Positions 26,340 through 37,705 of a DNA stretch of 64,000 bases are shown piece after piece (within the stretch, counting starts at the first letter, position 1; the number at the start of each line of letters is the position of its first letter). This DNA comes from Albugo candida. Lineage: Eukaryota > Oomycota > Peronosporomycetes > Albuginales > Albuginaceae. The notes below the pieces were generated by a model. That model was not told where the DNA came from, did no database searches, and saw only the letters and a list, made by a program, of their open reading frames with translations. Both the position numbers and the translations under genes were made by a program. The DNA lies in NCBI GenBank assembly GCA_905220665.1, contig CAJNAR010000172.1, positions 1-64,000 of the forward strand, in the 5' to 3' direction.

Positions 26340-27650
26340 GTATCGCGTAAAGATATGCGCTGTTATGACGGAGAGTGATATAATACCTCAATCAATTACT
26401 ACTCTTTTGAACGAGTTCAAAGATGTCTTTCCAGAGACACTTCCGGAAGGACTTCCACCTTCACGTCGTGTGGGCTCTGATCTTATTATAAAACCGGATG
26501 CTGTATCTAGCAACCGTGCACCGTTTTGCCTATCTAAGGTCGAACAAGATGCACTTGACATGTTTGTAGCGGAAAATCTCAAGAAAGCATGGATCGAGAC
26601 TTCTAACTCTCCATGGGTATCAAATACATTCGGTGTACCTAAGAAGGACCCCATTACTGGTCAAAACATATCACGATCCGAGTGGGTACGCTCGGACAAC
26701 GCACATCTACCTCTTCGATAGGTCATTGATTACCGTCACGTCAATTCGCAGACGATCACTCCGAAGATACCACCTCCTCGCATCGACGAACTCTTTGATC
26801 AGATGTGTGGTTGTGTCATCTTTTCAGTTCTAGATCTGGTTCAAGGCTATCATCAAATGCGGATCGCATTCAAAAGCCGCAAGTATACCGCCTTTCGCAC
26901 ACATGCTGAAACCTATCAGTGGTGCGTGGATTCTATGGGATTAGCTGGTATGCCTGGTGTTTGGTCTCGTCTCATGCGAGTACTTTTTGAGAAAAACAAC
27001 TTCATTGTTGTCTATCTAGATGACATTTGTGTTTTCTCCACTAGTCTGGACGAAGACGTTGGACATCTTCGCATTCTGTTTGGAGTTCTTCGGCGGGAGA
27101 AATTATTCTGGAATCAGTCCAAATGTCATTTTGGCCAGTAAGAAGTGAAGTTTCTAGGTCATACAATTTCGGCTAAGAGACTTACAGTGGATACTCGGAA
27201 GACAGAAGCTATGGCGAAGTTGCCGACTCCAACAAATCAGAAACAACTATTAAGTTTCTTGGGTTTGGCTGGTTACTATCGTCGTTTCATTTGTGACTAC
27301 GCAACTCTTGCGTTACCACTTGGCCCTCCAGTCAAGAAAGAACATGTTTGGGAATGGAAGGATGGCCAGATTCATGCTTTTGCGCAACGCAAGTCAGCTC
27401 TTCAAGACGTACCTGTGTTGAAATTACCAGATCATGCCAAACGATCCATCGTGACAACGGACGCCTCTGGCTATTGTGTTGGTGGTGTTCTTTCTCAACT
27501 TCATTCTTGTTGCTACCATCCCATTGCATTCTTTTCCATGGAGCTGGGGATTCATGAGCTTAATTGGCCAGCACATGAAAAGGAACTAACTTTATGTAAT
27601 CAAGCTTGCGTTGGAAAAGCGGCGTCATTATATTTATGGTCGCGAATTTG
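26340..27650 (+). pseudogene. retrotransposon reverse transcriptase and start of RNase H
   Basis: The RT frame includes FPETLPEGLPPSR (about 26430), NSPWVSNTFGVPKK (about 26605), VIDYRHVNSQT (after a stop at 26719-26721), FSVLDLVQGYHQMRI (about 26821), and the catalytic YLDD at 27013-27024. A second stop lies at 27139-27141 just before KFLGHTISA. LSFLGLAGYYRRFI (about 27253) is the connection region, and IVTTDASG (about 27448) holds the first RNase H Asp. Apart from the two nonsense codons the frame is continuous to 27651. Confidence 0.93.
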
Positions 27651-28078
27651 ACATACACACGGACAACACTGCATGCAAACGGTTTTTGCATCATCCAAAA
27701 AGTTCGCCAAAGCTGGCTCGATATTTGACGTTCTTTTCGCAATTTACATTCAAGCTGCATCACGTTCAAGGTCATTTGAATGTGGTAGCCGATGCTTTAT
27801 CACGTCAAGGTTCCGAATTGTCAACGGCACGGGATGCTATCAGCGACTTTGATGTTGGTGATTTAACGCTTACTAATGGCGATATAAATGGAAAGTCCAG
27901 TACGTTGCGTTCTATAAGCGCTACCGAGCCTTCTTCTGGAACTGTTGATGTGACACAAGAATCTCACAATTGGAGCTCGCTTGGTTCGTCAAATTCGGTT
28001 TGTAAGAATTTGCGAGTGGATATCGTACTTGTCCAGATTATGCCGAACACTTCAAACGTCCAGACTCAATATATGTAA
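27606..28078 (+). pseudogene. RNase H C-terminal part and linker
   Basis: After a frameshift near 27600 the frame reads EKRRHYIYGREFDIHTDN (TDN is a conserved RNase H block) and then LARYLTFFSQFTFKLHHVQG and VVADALSR, the usual end of gypsy RNase H. The linker towards integrase (27800-28078) is less conserved and shifts frame again near 27990. Confidence 0.88.
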
Positions 28079-28117
28079 AACACGAAGGTTTGCTTTACTT
28101 CAAGTCACAAATGATGA

Positions 28118-29250
28118 ATGCGTGTGTGTGTACCAAGCACACAAGATAATTATCGTCGAACTTCTATCAGCTCATGCTTTCATGACTCCAAAATTGCCGC
28201 ACATCCTGGTGCTCAACGAACATTTTTACGCATCGGTCAATGGTATCATTGGACTACATTGAATCAAGAAGTTCGAGATTACGAACAGAGTTGTGAAACA
28301 TGCACTCACTGGAAACACAGAAACGCTCGCAAGAATGGAAAATGATTCCAATCCCGACTCCGGAAGAATGTTGGTCAGTTATCTCTATGGATTTCATTAC
28401 GGGATTACCGAAATCGAACGGATTTGATGCTATCATGGCAGTTGTCGACAAATTGTCCAAACGGTCAAAATATCGGGCGTGCAATCGCAATGATGATGCC
28501 CATAAGACAGCGTGTCATTTCTTTGATTGTGTCGTTCGTCATCATGTTCTACCATCGATTATTATCATCGATCGAGATTCCGAGTTTGTTTCGAAGTTTT
28601 GGTCCTCTCTTGCTAAGTTGATGGGAATTCGTCTGCATATGGCAACTTCATATCGGGCACAAGCCGACGGACAAACGGAGCGTCAAAATCTGATTTTGGA
28701 AGACGCTCTACGCTGTATGATTTCGTATCATGGACGTGGTTGGTCCGATTATTTAGGGACAATTGAATATGCTCATTCCCTTCTCGTCAGTGTATCAACT
28801 GGTATGTCACCTTTCGAAATTAATACTGGTGGCAAGGAACGCAATCCGTTGAATCCGCTAAGTACTCCTAGCAGCACAACTCAAATGCAACATGGAATCG
28901 CTAAGTATGCAAAACATTTTCAAAACCGTTGTCAAGAAATCATTGATCTAGCTACGAAACATTTTCTTCAAGCTCAGGATCGTCAAAAGAAGTACTACGA
29001 CAAAAAACGCACTGAGATTACTTTTAAAATTGGAGATTTGGTCATGTTGGATACTCGTCGCATTCCTGCGAAACATGTGACACAAGACATTGATGGAAAT
29101 CGCGCCAAATTAGCTGCTCGCAAAGTTGGACCATTTCCAATTATTAAAATGGTCAAGTCGAATGTTGCGCAATCGAAGCTTCCGCGGAGTATGAGTCGAT
29201 TCAATATCGACTTGTTAAGTCACTATGTGAGAAATCTATCGCGATTTTAG
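28118..29250 (+). pseudogene. retrotransposon integrase
   Basis: The zinc-binding HHCC region is at about 28190-28320 (AHPGAQRT ... QSCETCTHWK). After another frame change the core begins with SMDFITGLPKS (first Asp, 28388 onwards); IIIDRDSEFVSKFW follows (second Asp, about 28560) and ADGQTERQN holds the Glu (about 28665). A C-terminal region with KIGDLVMLDTRR (about 29026) precedes the stop at 29250. The core reads through as 316 codons, so this part is the best preserved. Confidence 0.93.
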
Positions 29251-29307
29251 ACTCGTCCAATTCCGAAATCATCCAGACTTATTTTTGACGAGGACAGTGG
29301 CGACACA

Positions 29308-29502
29308 ATGCACATCATAGAACAGCTTCTTCAGAAGCGTCAATTTAATCGTAAACCTGAATGGCTCGTGAAATGGCATGGATTACTCGAGCACGAAGCT
29401 ACATGGGAGCGGGAGCAAGATATTCGTCATGTTTCTCATTCGAATGTTCTCATCGCCGATTTCAAGAAGTGCCAACGAGAAGTCAAATCCGGGAGGATGT
29501 AA
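29308..29502 (+). pseudogene. integrase-associated chromodomain
   Basis: A frame just downstream of the integrase stop reads IIEQLLQKRQFNRKPEWLV, then KWHGLLEHEATWERE, the aromatic-cage type pattern of chromodomains (WLVKW followed by TWE). This defines the element as a chromovirus; in that group the domain is thought to steer integration to heterochromatin. Confidence 0.88.
29491..29497 (+). other. polypurine tract candidate
   Basis: GGGAGGA immediately precedes the 3' LTR, in the position used to prime plus-strand synthesis. Confidence 0.5.
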
Positions 29503-29669
29503 CAACCTCCATTGCACATGCATTCATAATTCTACATAGTGGAAGAACTGGATTAGCCAATCAGATAGTTGAACCAGGATTATTTAATTAAAAATCTCAC
29601 TTTCTCTTTTTTATCAAATAGAGCTCCGCCAGCAAATATCTTCGTTTGCTTCCTCCTGCCGGCGTTACA
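29498..29669 (+). repeat. 3' LTR (172 bp)
   Basis: Starts TGTAACAACC and ends GGCGTTACA, a complete TG...CA pair. It lacks part of the C/T-rich stretch present in the left copy, which accounts for most of the length difference. Confidence 0.92.
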
Positions 29670-29674
29670 ATAAC
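29670..29674 (+). repeat. 5-bp target-site duplication (right)
   Basis: ATAAC, identical to 24550-24554. Confidence 0.85.
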
Positions 29675-32600
29675 TCAGTTATATCAGTTTTGTGTATCAC
29701 GTTGTGCTTCGTAATGCAAACCTTCGACTCCAGCTACAAAATCTTTACGCTGACAGTCAGTATATTGAATAAAACTTTATCTTCGCATATTATCTCCCGT
29801 CTGAAGCCATTAGACCCCACATTCTTCACTAGGCGTCCATCAAGTTTCGATATTGAAGCTGCACTCGCTGTATAGAACGCCCACTTGCCGTGATCGACTG
29901 CCGCATCCATTTTCTATTATTATATCATATAATGAAGCCTCTTGATCGAAAGTCCACTGATTCATATAATGCTTTTCTTTATTGATTCAATCCTTACCCC
30001 ATGAACAAGTTGTAACTTATGTAATGGTTTCTATACTCCTAACAGCAGATTAGTACTATTGTTGAGATGCTGACATCAATTATCGCTGCATAAGCTCACT
30101 GTTGGGACGCCAAGCAATTCCGACAATTTAACTGTCATGGAAACCTTGCAGCGCCTGGGATTATATTCGGGTATTGCTATGATGTATCTTCGAGATCAGC
30201 CTTAACGAGTATCCGACGGCTTTGGACTAATGGACTCCCATTTCAATTTCAGGAATCATACTTATTAAGATCTGCAGACAGATAGACCCACATGCATATT
30301 CATAGCAGGTAACGTTCATTAGGATGATTCTGATCTATATCAACGTTGCGTTTGCGGAATCGCGACAATTAATCAGCTGGCACACGTATTCTTGTGCTAA
30401 AGTTTTTGTGCAATTATGCCTGCACGTGATTCTCGTCACACATACGAAACCCGCTTTGCTTACCCAGTGTATCAATTCGTGGGCGATCGAGACTGTTGGA
30501 GGGTCAGACTGCTTGACGTACTAAGAAGTTGTTCACAGAAATTCACTCCTTTATACTCTTGCTTTTACAATAAGCCATGCTAAGCTATGAAAAGTTCCCA
30601 CTATAAAATTAGGCAGAATAAAAAGTTTTCGCTATTATTCCACGTCGGCACTGCTCTCAATTTTGCTATCGCTTTTTGCCATTAGTGTCCTAGTTGTAAG
30701 AAGAAAACAGCTTTGAGGTGAATCAATGTATTGCGCTAACAATAGTGACTTTCTTTCGGATTATTTGATTTTCACATTGCACAATTTCTCGTTGAAAGAT
30801 GCAGACATGCTTGTAAATTTCTTTTTCATGCAAAACAGCTTCTATTTCTCAAAGCGTATTTTACGTATCGACAGAAGAAGTGGCGTCCAATCCTATGATA
30901 CGGAGAGAGATCAACATGGTTTTTGTTTCTGTCTTCTTCAGCAGCATGCAGCTCCTCTGGATCCACACTACTTGTCCACGCACCGAATATCTTTGTGAAT
31001 GAATAGGTAATTCAAGAGCGCGCAGTATATGCTCATTCATAGAGCATACTTAAGATGTGGTTTTGTGGAAATGGTCAAATGTCGCATCATTAGACGCTAC
31101 TTGGCTTAAAAGGAGATGGGGCGTATGTATGGTGGGGAGGCTCGGAGAGAGAAAGCATTTGCATATATAGATAGGACTGCATCATCATCCTTTTATCGTG
31201 CACTGTTCCGCCTTTACATTTTCGTTCTGCTTCTTTCAGATCGGCGTTCGAGAGTGTGCTCACTTACAAGATACTCACTACAGAGAGGTGGTCCTTCCTT
31301 CCACATAGAAACAAGTGATCCATTGTCAGCACAATTAGAGGCTTTGGAAGCAGCTTTTTCAGACTATCCTTATATGAGCTTGTAGTTGAGCAATCCAAGT
31401 GGACGTAATGTAACTTTTCACAACGCTATTTACCAAGTTACCTTTCTTCTAAAATTCTTGAACTTTAGTTAATAATGCATACACAGATATCTAAAACCTC
31501 ACATACGATATTAATGACATAATCTGGTGAGATTGGGTAGATACGTGACGACAAAGGGCGGAGCTGATTGACCCGACAGATTCCTCACATTCTCTTAGGC
31601 TCGTGGGTTTTTTAAACAGGCATAATGCAACAGCACTAAGATGACGGTGCTTTGATTCGCTGCACGTAGCCAGCCGAATGTTTTATAGGAGAGGAGGAAT
31701 CTCTCGCGTGCGTGAGGAAGTCAAAATCCTTCATCAGTGTCAAATCGCCGCAGATCAATCTCACCTGAATCAGCGGGTTCGAGCAAATATCCAATGATCA
31801 ATGGATTATTAAGGGTAAATACATCTCAAGTCTTCTACCAATAATTATTGCATCGAAATAAAATGCTACCAAGTTTATTGCAATAATAAAGACGACGAGA
31901 TGAAGAAAGATCTTGGGTTTTGCATATAATTCAGACGATAGTGGATAGGAAATCGGTTTTATCTTGAGTCTGCTAATGTATCAGGTGTAGTGATGAACTA
32001 CTATCCATCTTGTGCAATTGCAGGAGTCAGTGAGTTATCACAAAAATATTAGAAAAAATGGCTGAGTGGTTATAGGCGGCAGACTGTAACTCGGTAGCCC
32101 AATTATTTGCATTAAATTGATACTTTACACTTTGCTGATCGTTCAGCTACAAATAGAAGTTGTAATTACAATATTACTTCATTGCAATAGTCTTCAACAT
32201 CATGCTGTACGTTGTTGTATGAGACAACTATGACTACAAATTACAGCGCAGTCAATCCCTTCAACACTTTGCATCGGATGCTTGAAAAAATATATAGTAG
32301 GGGCGAGATCTTGTAACGAGTAAGCTTTCATTATGGATAAAAGTCGAGGACCATATTACTCGTAATCTGCATCTTCTATCCTGCCAGATATAAGTATTTA
32401 CAGTAGACACCTTTCCCTTGATACTGTCGGCTTTGCGAGAAGCTAAATACTCTTTTATCCAGCCACTACGTTGTAATTCAACTGAATAGCAACCGGGAGC
32501 TACACAGAGATAATGTTTCATCATCAACGATGTCGTCAGCCCGTGTTATATATGCTTTGTCAATTCGATTTAAAACCTCCACCAAAACGGTACACTGTGC

Positions 32601-32883
32601 GCTTCTAATCCTTGCACCATTTTGTATGATCTACTCGTGTAAAATCCGTTATCACTTGGTAAGCGTTTGCTCCTGTTTGGCTAAGCAAACGCCTTATATA
32701 AAGTAGTTATGGACAAATTCCAGTAAAGAGCAAACTATCCTATTTCCAAGCTAACAAATAATAAAAGCACAAAATCCGTACTGACTTTTGAAATCTCAAA
32801 GCAGACACAAAAAAGTGATACTTTAAGTGCTTCAAGAGGCAAGTCTGAGCCTAATTTTGTGGTGCGATCTAAGCACACTATAA
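29675..32883. other. gene-poor region
   Basis: About 3.2 kb with short open frames only. The frame 31116-31385 (89 codons) has no recognisable signature. One tRNA-like fragment lies at about 32056-32096. Confidence 0.5.
32056..32096 (+). pseudogene. organelle-type tRNA-Tyr fragment
   Basis: ATGGCTGAGTGGTTATAGGC followed by GGCAGACTGTAACTCGG resembles the D-arm and anticodon arm of bacterial or mitochondrial type tRNA-Tyr (GTA anticodon in the loop context CTGTAA). The 3' anticodon strand no longer pairs fully, and I find no T-arm or acceptor stem. Probably a nuclear copy of a mitochondrial fragment or a chance match. Confidence 0.35.
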
Positions 32884-33962
32884 ATGCCGGATGCACCATC
32901 AGCTATCATTGATGTTGTGTCTGGCGTCACTGCAGGATGTGCTGGTGTTTTTGTAGGGCAACCATTTGATACGGTACGCAGTAATTCCCAGTCCTTAACA
33001 TAACTCTACGATCCTATCAATCATCTTTACAGATTAAAGTTCGGTTACAAACACACGGCACGTTTTACAAGGGACCAATCGACTGCGCAAAGCAAACTGT
33101 ACAATGTACACAAAAGACTTCAACTGCTCTGTTATTAATACAATTTCTCTATAGTTCAAACACGAGGGAATACACGGATTCTTTAAAGGCTTATCATCTC
33201 CGTTGATTGGTAGTGCATGCACCAATGCAATTGTGTTTTCAATATATGAGAAAGCACTCAAGTATCTCGGAACTGATGAGAAGCATCCATCGCTGGATTC
33301 GGTGTTCATTGCAGGTAGTACTGCTCACACACCTTTGTCAATGAATAATATCGCTTACCAATGCACAGGCTGCCTTGGGGGATTCTGCCAAACAATTGCT
33401 GTGACACCCACAGATCTTATCAAATGCAGACTACAGGTTTTATTGCAACATTGGCATTGTGCAATAGCTAAGTACGTTCTAGGTGCAAGATGGACACCAG
33501 CGTAATCACTATCGCGGTCCTATTGATTGTATTCGTCATGTGTATCAACGGAATGGATCTCGTGGATTTTATCTAGGATTTAACGCAACCATTTTGCGTG
33601 AAACTCCATCCTTTGGATTTTACTTTTACACGTATGAAAAGACAAAGCGTGCAATGGTTTCTCATGGATTTAACGACAACACAGCGATGCTTTGCGCTGG
33701 TGGATTATCAGGAGTGGGTTCTTGGACTCTATCGTATCCACTCGATGTCGTCAAGTCTTCGATCCAGACACTTCCCATTGATGCTACAAGGAAAGAGAAA
33801 CAAATGATGTACCAAGTTAAGAGTTTGTACGCAAAAGGAGGCGTTAGGATTTTCGTACGGGGTTTAGAAACAGCAGTTCTTCGTGCATTTCCGGTGAATG
33901 CAGTGACGTTTTTCTGTTACGAACAATCATCCCAGTTATTGCGAGATCTGTTAGAAAAATAA
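32884..33962 (+). CDS. mitochondrial carrier family protein (SLC25-like)
   Basis: A solute carrier of the inner mitochondrial membrane. The three repeats that define the family are all visible through their signature: PFDT/IKVRLQ (split by intron 1), PTDLIKCRLQ and PLDVVKSSIQ. The spliced model uses ATG 32884 and exons 32884-32973, 33033-33098, 33155-33314, 33369-33436 and 33483-33962; all junctions are GT...AG, frames join without a stop, and introns are 46-59 nt. The protein is about 287 residues, the usual size. The opening GVTAGCAGVFVGQPFD and the GFYLGFNATILRETP block resemble carnitine/acylcarnitine and basic amino acid (ornithine) carriers; I cannot fix the substrate. The closest neighbour, 58 bp downstream on the same strand, is a small unknown gene. 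Confidence 0.92.
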
Positions 33963-34020
33963 TCAATTTCACATTTTTCAATTTGAACATTTGAAATTTG
34001 TACAGCAGCAAAATTGAGTC

Positions 34021-34623
34021 ATGGAGAAGATTATCGTGCAGCTTTCGCCGTTCGATAAGCAAGCGGAGCATCGTTTAGATGCGATACGCTCAGCGATTCA
34101 CAGACAATTTCGTAGAGACCAGAGTGTTGATCCAAGTGGCGCTCTACAGGAGCGGATAAAGCGAGCTGCTCGATGTTCAATTGGCGAGCTATTTAATGAG
34201 CAATTTGGTTCTTTTGAGCAAATATGTAAATATGAAATACCGATTCCATTTGCGCAAAGTGAAATCTCTGAAAAGATCGGATTCAACGTTGCGATAAAGC
34301 GGGAGAACACACAGATTACAGCGCCAAAACCAAACCGAATGTCGAAGCCATCGTGTCTTCGACCTCCAACGCGACTCACTTTGAAGCGCGAAAGAGTGGC
34401 TGATGAACGTCACAGAGAGGAGTTGGGTATGCGAAAATCAAAGATCGCTTCAACTTTTTCATTCGATAACGACTGCACACAAATCGACAAGCTCGTAGGC
34501 GTAGGCGTAGCTGGTCGTTCAAGCTTGTTTTCAAAAGCATGGAACCCAATAATGAGGAACGGTAGATCGCATGATGCCCTATTAGGCTTTTCCGCATCGA
34601 AAAGTGTGATATCTCTTTCGTGA
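34021..34623 (+). CDS. unknown 200-residue basic protein
   Basis: A single uninterrupted frame from ATG 34021 to TGA 34623, lying between two sure genes and convergent with NUP93 (65 bp between the stops). The protein is basic and hydrophilic with no membrane segment or signal peptide. It has an N-terminal charged, possibly helical part (DKQAEHRLDAIRSAIHRQF), a Lys/Arg/Pro middle, and a Ser/Gly-rich C-terminus. I do not recognise the family. A low-complexity-free composition and a clean frame in a compact gene island argue that it is real. The protein could be nuclear from its basic charge, but that is a guess. Confidence 0.65.
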   Translation: MEKIIVQLSPFDKQAEHRLDAIRSAIHRQFRRDQSVDPSGALQERIKRAARCSIGELFNEQFGSFEQICKYEIPIPFAQSEISEKIGFNVAIKRENTQITAPKPNRMSKPSCLRPPTRLTLKRERVADERHREELGMRKSKIASTFSFDNDCTQIDKLVGVGVAGRSSLFSKAWNPIMRNGRSHDALLGFSASKSVISLS

Positions 34624-34688
34624 GGCCGCCACACGACAATACAAAAACTTATATTCGTGTTACCTTCCTTCAGACTTTGCCAGAAATA

Positions 34689-37382
34689 CTAGAAAATGAT
34701 CATCGACTCCATTCGAGTCAATTGCTCGTTCGTTCCTATTGGAAGCCGATATTTGATCATTCCAGCAAATGCAACCACAAGCTCCATTTTTTCTCGCAGA
34801 ATACCGACACCGACGCGAGCAATGTCTTCTGAGCTGTGTGCTTTGAGACGTTCAGACTCGCGAACGAGACATTCTGCATACCGCAACAGAATGATATCAA
34901 AATGTTGACGAACAGAGTCTTCAAATGCCATAAAACGATCCACGCACAGTGTGATCGTATTGATACTATTCCCATTCTCATTTGGCGATGGGAATATATC
35001 CAATCCTTCCACAAAACGGATTGCATCGGTACACTTTTCGTCTTGAAAAAGATTGAGGAAAATACAGAAATTGAGCAAAGTTTGGAATGAAATTGTGGTC
35101 GAACGCGCGTATCCGCTGGCAATGTTCTGTACCCACGGATGCTGTAGCCATTGATCTGCGAATTCTTTACCAATGCGAAAGACCTGTTCACGCTCGACTC
35201 GAGTTGCCGACAAAGACGCTGAAAGCTGTTTGTTCAGAAGCGAAATCACTGCAACGATATCGCCGGCGGTTTGATACAACTGTAAAGCATCAGAGGAAGC
35301 ACCTTGCTGTTCTGCTTTTCGTGCGGCTGAAATGAGAATTTCTTGGACTTTGGCGTCATCTCTAAGAAGACGATCGTATAAGCCATGTGAACGACATCCA
35401 TCAGCATTATTCATACGCCCAACAAGTGTCTCAAACTTTCTGGATTCCAGCAGTAATTCAATCAAAAGCTCGTGTCGTGTGATTTCATCGGTAATGCAGC
35501 AGTAGTACTCAGTGGCTTCACAAGGATGATTTCGTTGGAACTGATGGACAAATTGACGTAACAAGCGAGTGAGATCCAAATTCGACTCATCTTCTTCTTC
35601 TCCAGCTGATACCATTGCACAATGAAGCAAGCCATAATAATTCAACGTGATAGCGAAATGGACAGCTTCCAATATATGTCCTTTGGACGCCAGATATTTG
35701 ATCGCAGCTTCAAAATCCTGTGTGATTAAAAGAATTTCAAAGAACAGCAGCGGAGCTAAAGCGGGATTTTCGATATTAGATGCTTCGAAATGTGAAGGAC
35801 CAAATTTTTGAATACTCTGAGCCAATTTATTGACGCTGTAGCGTTGCGATGTGTCGGATGCGGTCGTATTGCCATTGATGAAACACAAACGTTGCCACAG
35901 GTAATCCTCAATAGTGACAAGCACACGCGACTCACGCAAGTTCGGGTTCACAAAGCAGAGAATATTGAGCACACATACTTCGTAGGGATCAATTGTGTGA
36001 GTATCGTCCATTGAACTGCTCGTGAGTTGTCGGTATTTCTCTAACAAATGCTTGTACTCCACAGGATATCTGATTTCAACCGATGGAATGCCCAAAGCTT
36101 CCGACTGAGTATGAGTTTTTTTCAATGCGACACGATATTCCAATAGTTTCAATACAGCTTTATCAACGACACTTTGGTTCGATCGGATGATATTTGCAAC
36201 ATATTCAACGATTTCTTCTTCTGCTCCACAACGTAAGCCGTAATAGATCACAGCCCAAAGCTGTGATTGAGACTCACTTGCCCTCTGTGATAAAAATGGA
36301 TCATAGGAAGACTTTAACACATGATGGACAAATGCACGCAAATTTGGTAAAAGGCCCGACACTCCGCCTGTTGCTAATTGATATTTTGTGACCGTTTGCT
36401 GCACACAAACGCGAAATTGATTTTCTAAAAACAAAAGTGCACCAAATGCCAACTGACGTCGAAGCGATGAGAATTGCGATTCGTTTGCAAGTGCATTGCT
36501 GAATGCATTCTCGCCAGGGATTTTTTTGTATTCAACATACTTTGTCATTTGGCTGGTACTATTGCTATCAATTTGACCAGTAAGCATTGTGCCAAGCAGC
36601 TGCCAGCATTTCCAAATGAATTCCCATTTTGTACCGGGACCTTCCTGTTGTAATTGTTCCAAACACGCTCTCTCAAACGCATGCACCAAATCGAATTGAC
36701 AGCGTGTTTCAGGCTGACGATGTATCATGAGCTCCTTAATGACTTTATGATAAACTTTCATTTCTTGACTCATTGACATCTCACTTTGCAAATGTGATAT
36801 TCGAAGTGGCGTATCGAGTCCATTAAACCTCATACGTTCAGTCTCCAATTTCTGTACGATTTGATTCCTTGTGTGACCATCAGAGCAAGTGACGATCTGT
36901 CTCGATCTGCTGCTACTTTTGAGGCTTTCTTTGGTGCAATTGTGAAGGATCTCCTGTTTCATCGTCTCATAATCGTCAATAATCGCCTGATTCATCGCGT
37001 CGTGCGTAAACTCGACCGTTCTTCGATTCGTTTGATCGATGGATGCAAACAGAATTCGTTCGTGATGACGCGCCAAATGGCTTTTTAGATTCAAATTTGC
37101 CCCAATAAATTTGCTTTTTGGCTCAATGAGAGAATTCTGTAAACTCTCCAAATCGTTAAATATTTTGTGTGTGTCCAATCCTTTGGACGCCAGTAAGAAG
37201 CTCGCTTTGTCATTGCGTCTGCTCCCTTCGTGTTGATCGCCACATTGCCGAATGTGGCGCTTGAATGCGTTTTTATGGACCTTTTCGAGCTGATCGAGTC
37301 CTTTCACAAGTGGAGGGATCTCTGTCTCGTTGATTGGAGTCGTCAGCTTCAAGGAATTCTCATACAAAGTCTTGAAATCCAT
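34689..37382 (-). CDS. nucleoporin NUP93 / Nic96 homologue
   Basis: A scaffold nucleoporin of the inner ring of the nuclear pore. One intronless frame of 897 codons starts at the ATG at 37382 (MDFKTLYENS); the frame is open for 11 more codons upstream but without ATG. Length agrees with NUP93 (about 820 aa in animals, longer in protists). Features are an N-terminal region likely to form the coiled coil, and a long alpha-helical solenoid with family-like blocks: TKYQLATGGVSGLLPNLRAF, WAVIYYGLRCGAEEEIVEYV and, near the C-terminus, MELVVAFAGMIKYRL. No membrane segment is expected or seen. It is divergent from the PDZ/PH/C2 gene (323 bp between start codons) and convergent with the small gene at 34021. 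Confidence 0.88.
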   Translation of the reverse strand: MDFKTLYENSLKLTTPINETEIPPLVKGLDQLEKVHKNAFKRHIRQCGDQHEGSRRNDKASFLLASKGLDTHKIFNDLESLQNSLIEPKSKFIGANLNLKSHLARHHERILFASIDQTNRRTVEFTHDAMNQAIIDDYETMKQEILHNCTKESLKSSSRSRQIVTCSDGHTRNQIVQKLETERMRFNGLDTPLRISHLQSEMSMSQEMKVYHKVIKELMIHRQPETRCQFDLVHAFERACLEQLQQEGPGTKWEFIWKCWQLLGTMLTGQIDSNSTSQMTKYVEYKKIPGENAFSNALANESQFSSLRRQLAFGALLFLENQFRVCVQQTVTKYQLATGGVSGLLPNLRAFVHHVLKSSYDPFLSQRASESQSQLWAVIYYGLRCGAEEEIVEYVANIIRSNQSVVDKAVLKLLEYRVALKKTHTQSEALGIPSVEIRYPVEYKHLLEKYRQLTSSSMDDTHTIDPYEVCVLNILCFVNPNLRESRVLVTIEDYLWQRLCFINGNTTASDTSQRYSVNKLAQSIQKFGPSHFEASNIENPALAPLLFFEILLITQDFEAAIKYLASKGHILEAVHFAITLNYYGLLHCAMVSAGEEEDESNLDLTRLLRQFVHQFQRNHPCEATEYYCCITDEITRHELLIELLLESRKFETLVGRMNNADGCRSHGLYDRLLRDDAKVQEILISAARKAEQQGASSDALQLYQTAGDIVAVISLLNKQLSASLSATRVEREQVFRIGKEFADQWLQHPWVQNIASGYARSTTISFQTLLNFCIFLNLFQDEKCTDAIRFVEGLDIFPSPNENGNSINTITLCVDRFMAFEDSVRQHFDIILLRYAECLVRESERLKAHSSEDIARVGVGILREKMELVVAFAGMIKYRLPIGTNEQLTRMESMIIF

Positions 37383-37705
37383 TCCGTCGCTGAAATCGTT
37401 TGGTTCTCGTTGCAATGTTTACCTCGAATAGAGTGGACCAAGTCAATATCTTCTACCTAGAGTAAGGTATTTCAATCAAGATACTCTATTCCATTTTTCC
37501 ATCCTCATTACTTGACTCGAATCGAGTTTGGGACGCATACAGAAAGCTGAGGGAATACATCGACACCGAGACAAAAGCAAACGCGATAGCTAATAAAAGT
37601 GACTATAGTGTTCTGCAACTTGGTGTAACAAGCTACTGTGTGTGTCTCCCAGTACATAGGAATCGTTGAGTACACAGACGCGCTACTATAAAAGAGGACA
37701 TCAAT
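37383..37705. promoter_or_regulatory. divergent promoter between NUP93 and the PDZ/PH/C2 gene
   Basis: This 323-bp gap separates two divergent start codons and must hold both promoters. A TATA-like TATAAAAG lies about 20 bp before the plus-strand ATG (around 37687), close for a TATA box, so its role is uncertain. No other motif was recognised. Confidence 0.5.

Larger units (their letters stand above)
24555..29669 (+). mobile_element. Ty3/gypsy chromovirus LTR retrotransposon, decayed
   Basis: The element has two LTRs, a primer-binding-site candidate, gag with a zinc knuckle, protease, reverse transcriptase, RNase H, integrase and a terminal chromodomain, in the order expected for a chromovirus. 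A perfect ATAAC target-site duplication flanks it. LTRs of only ~175 bp are short for the group. The two LTRs differ at a number of positions and the coding region carries several stops and frameshifts, so the copy is old and inactive. Confidence 0.95.

Noticed and set aside
31116..31385. 89-codon frame in gene-poor DNA
   Set aside because: No signature, no splice partner and composition like its surroundings; not enough to call a gene.
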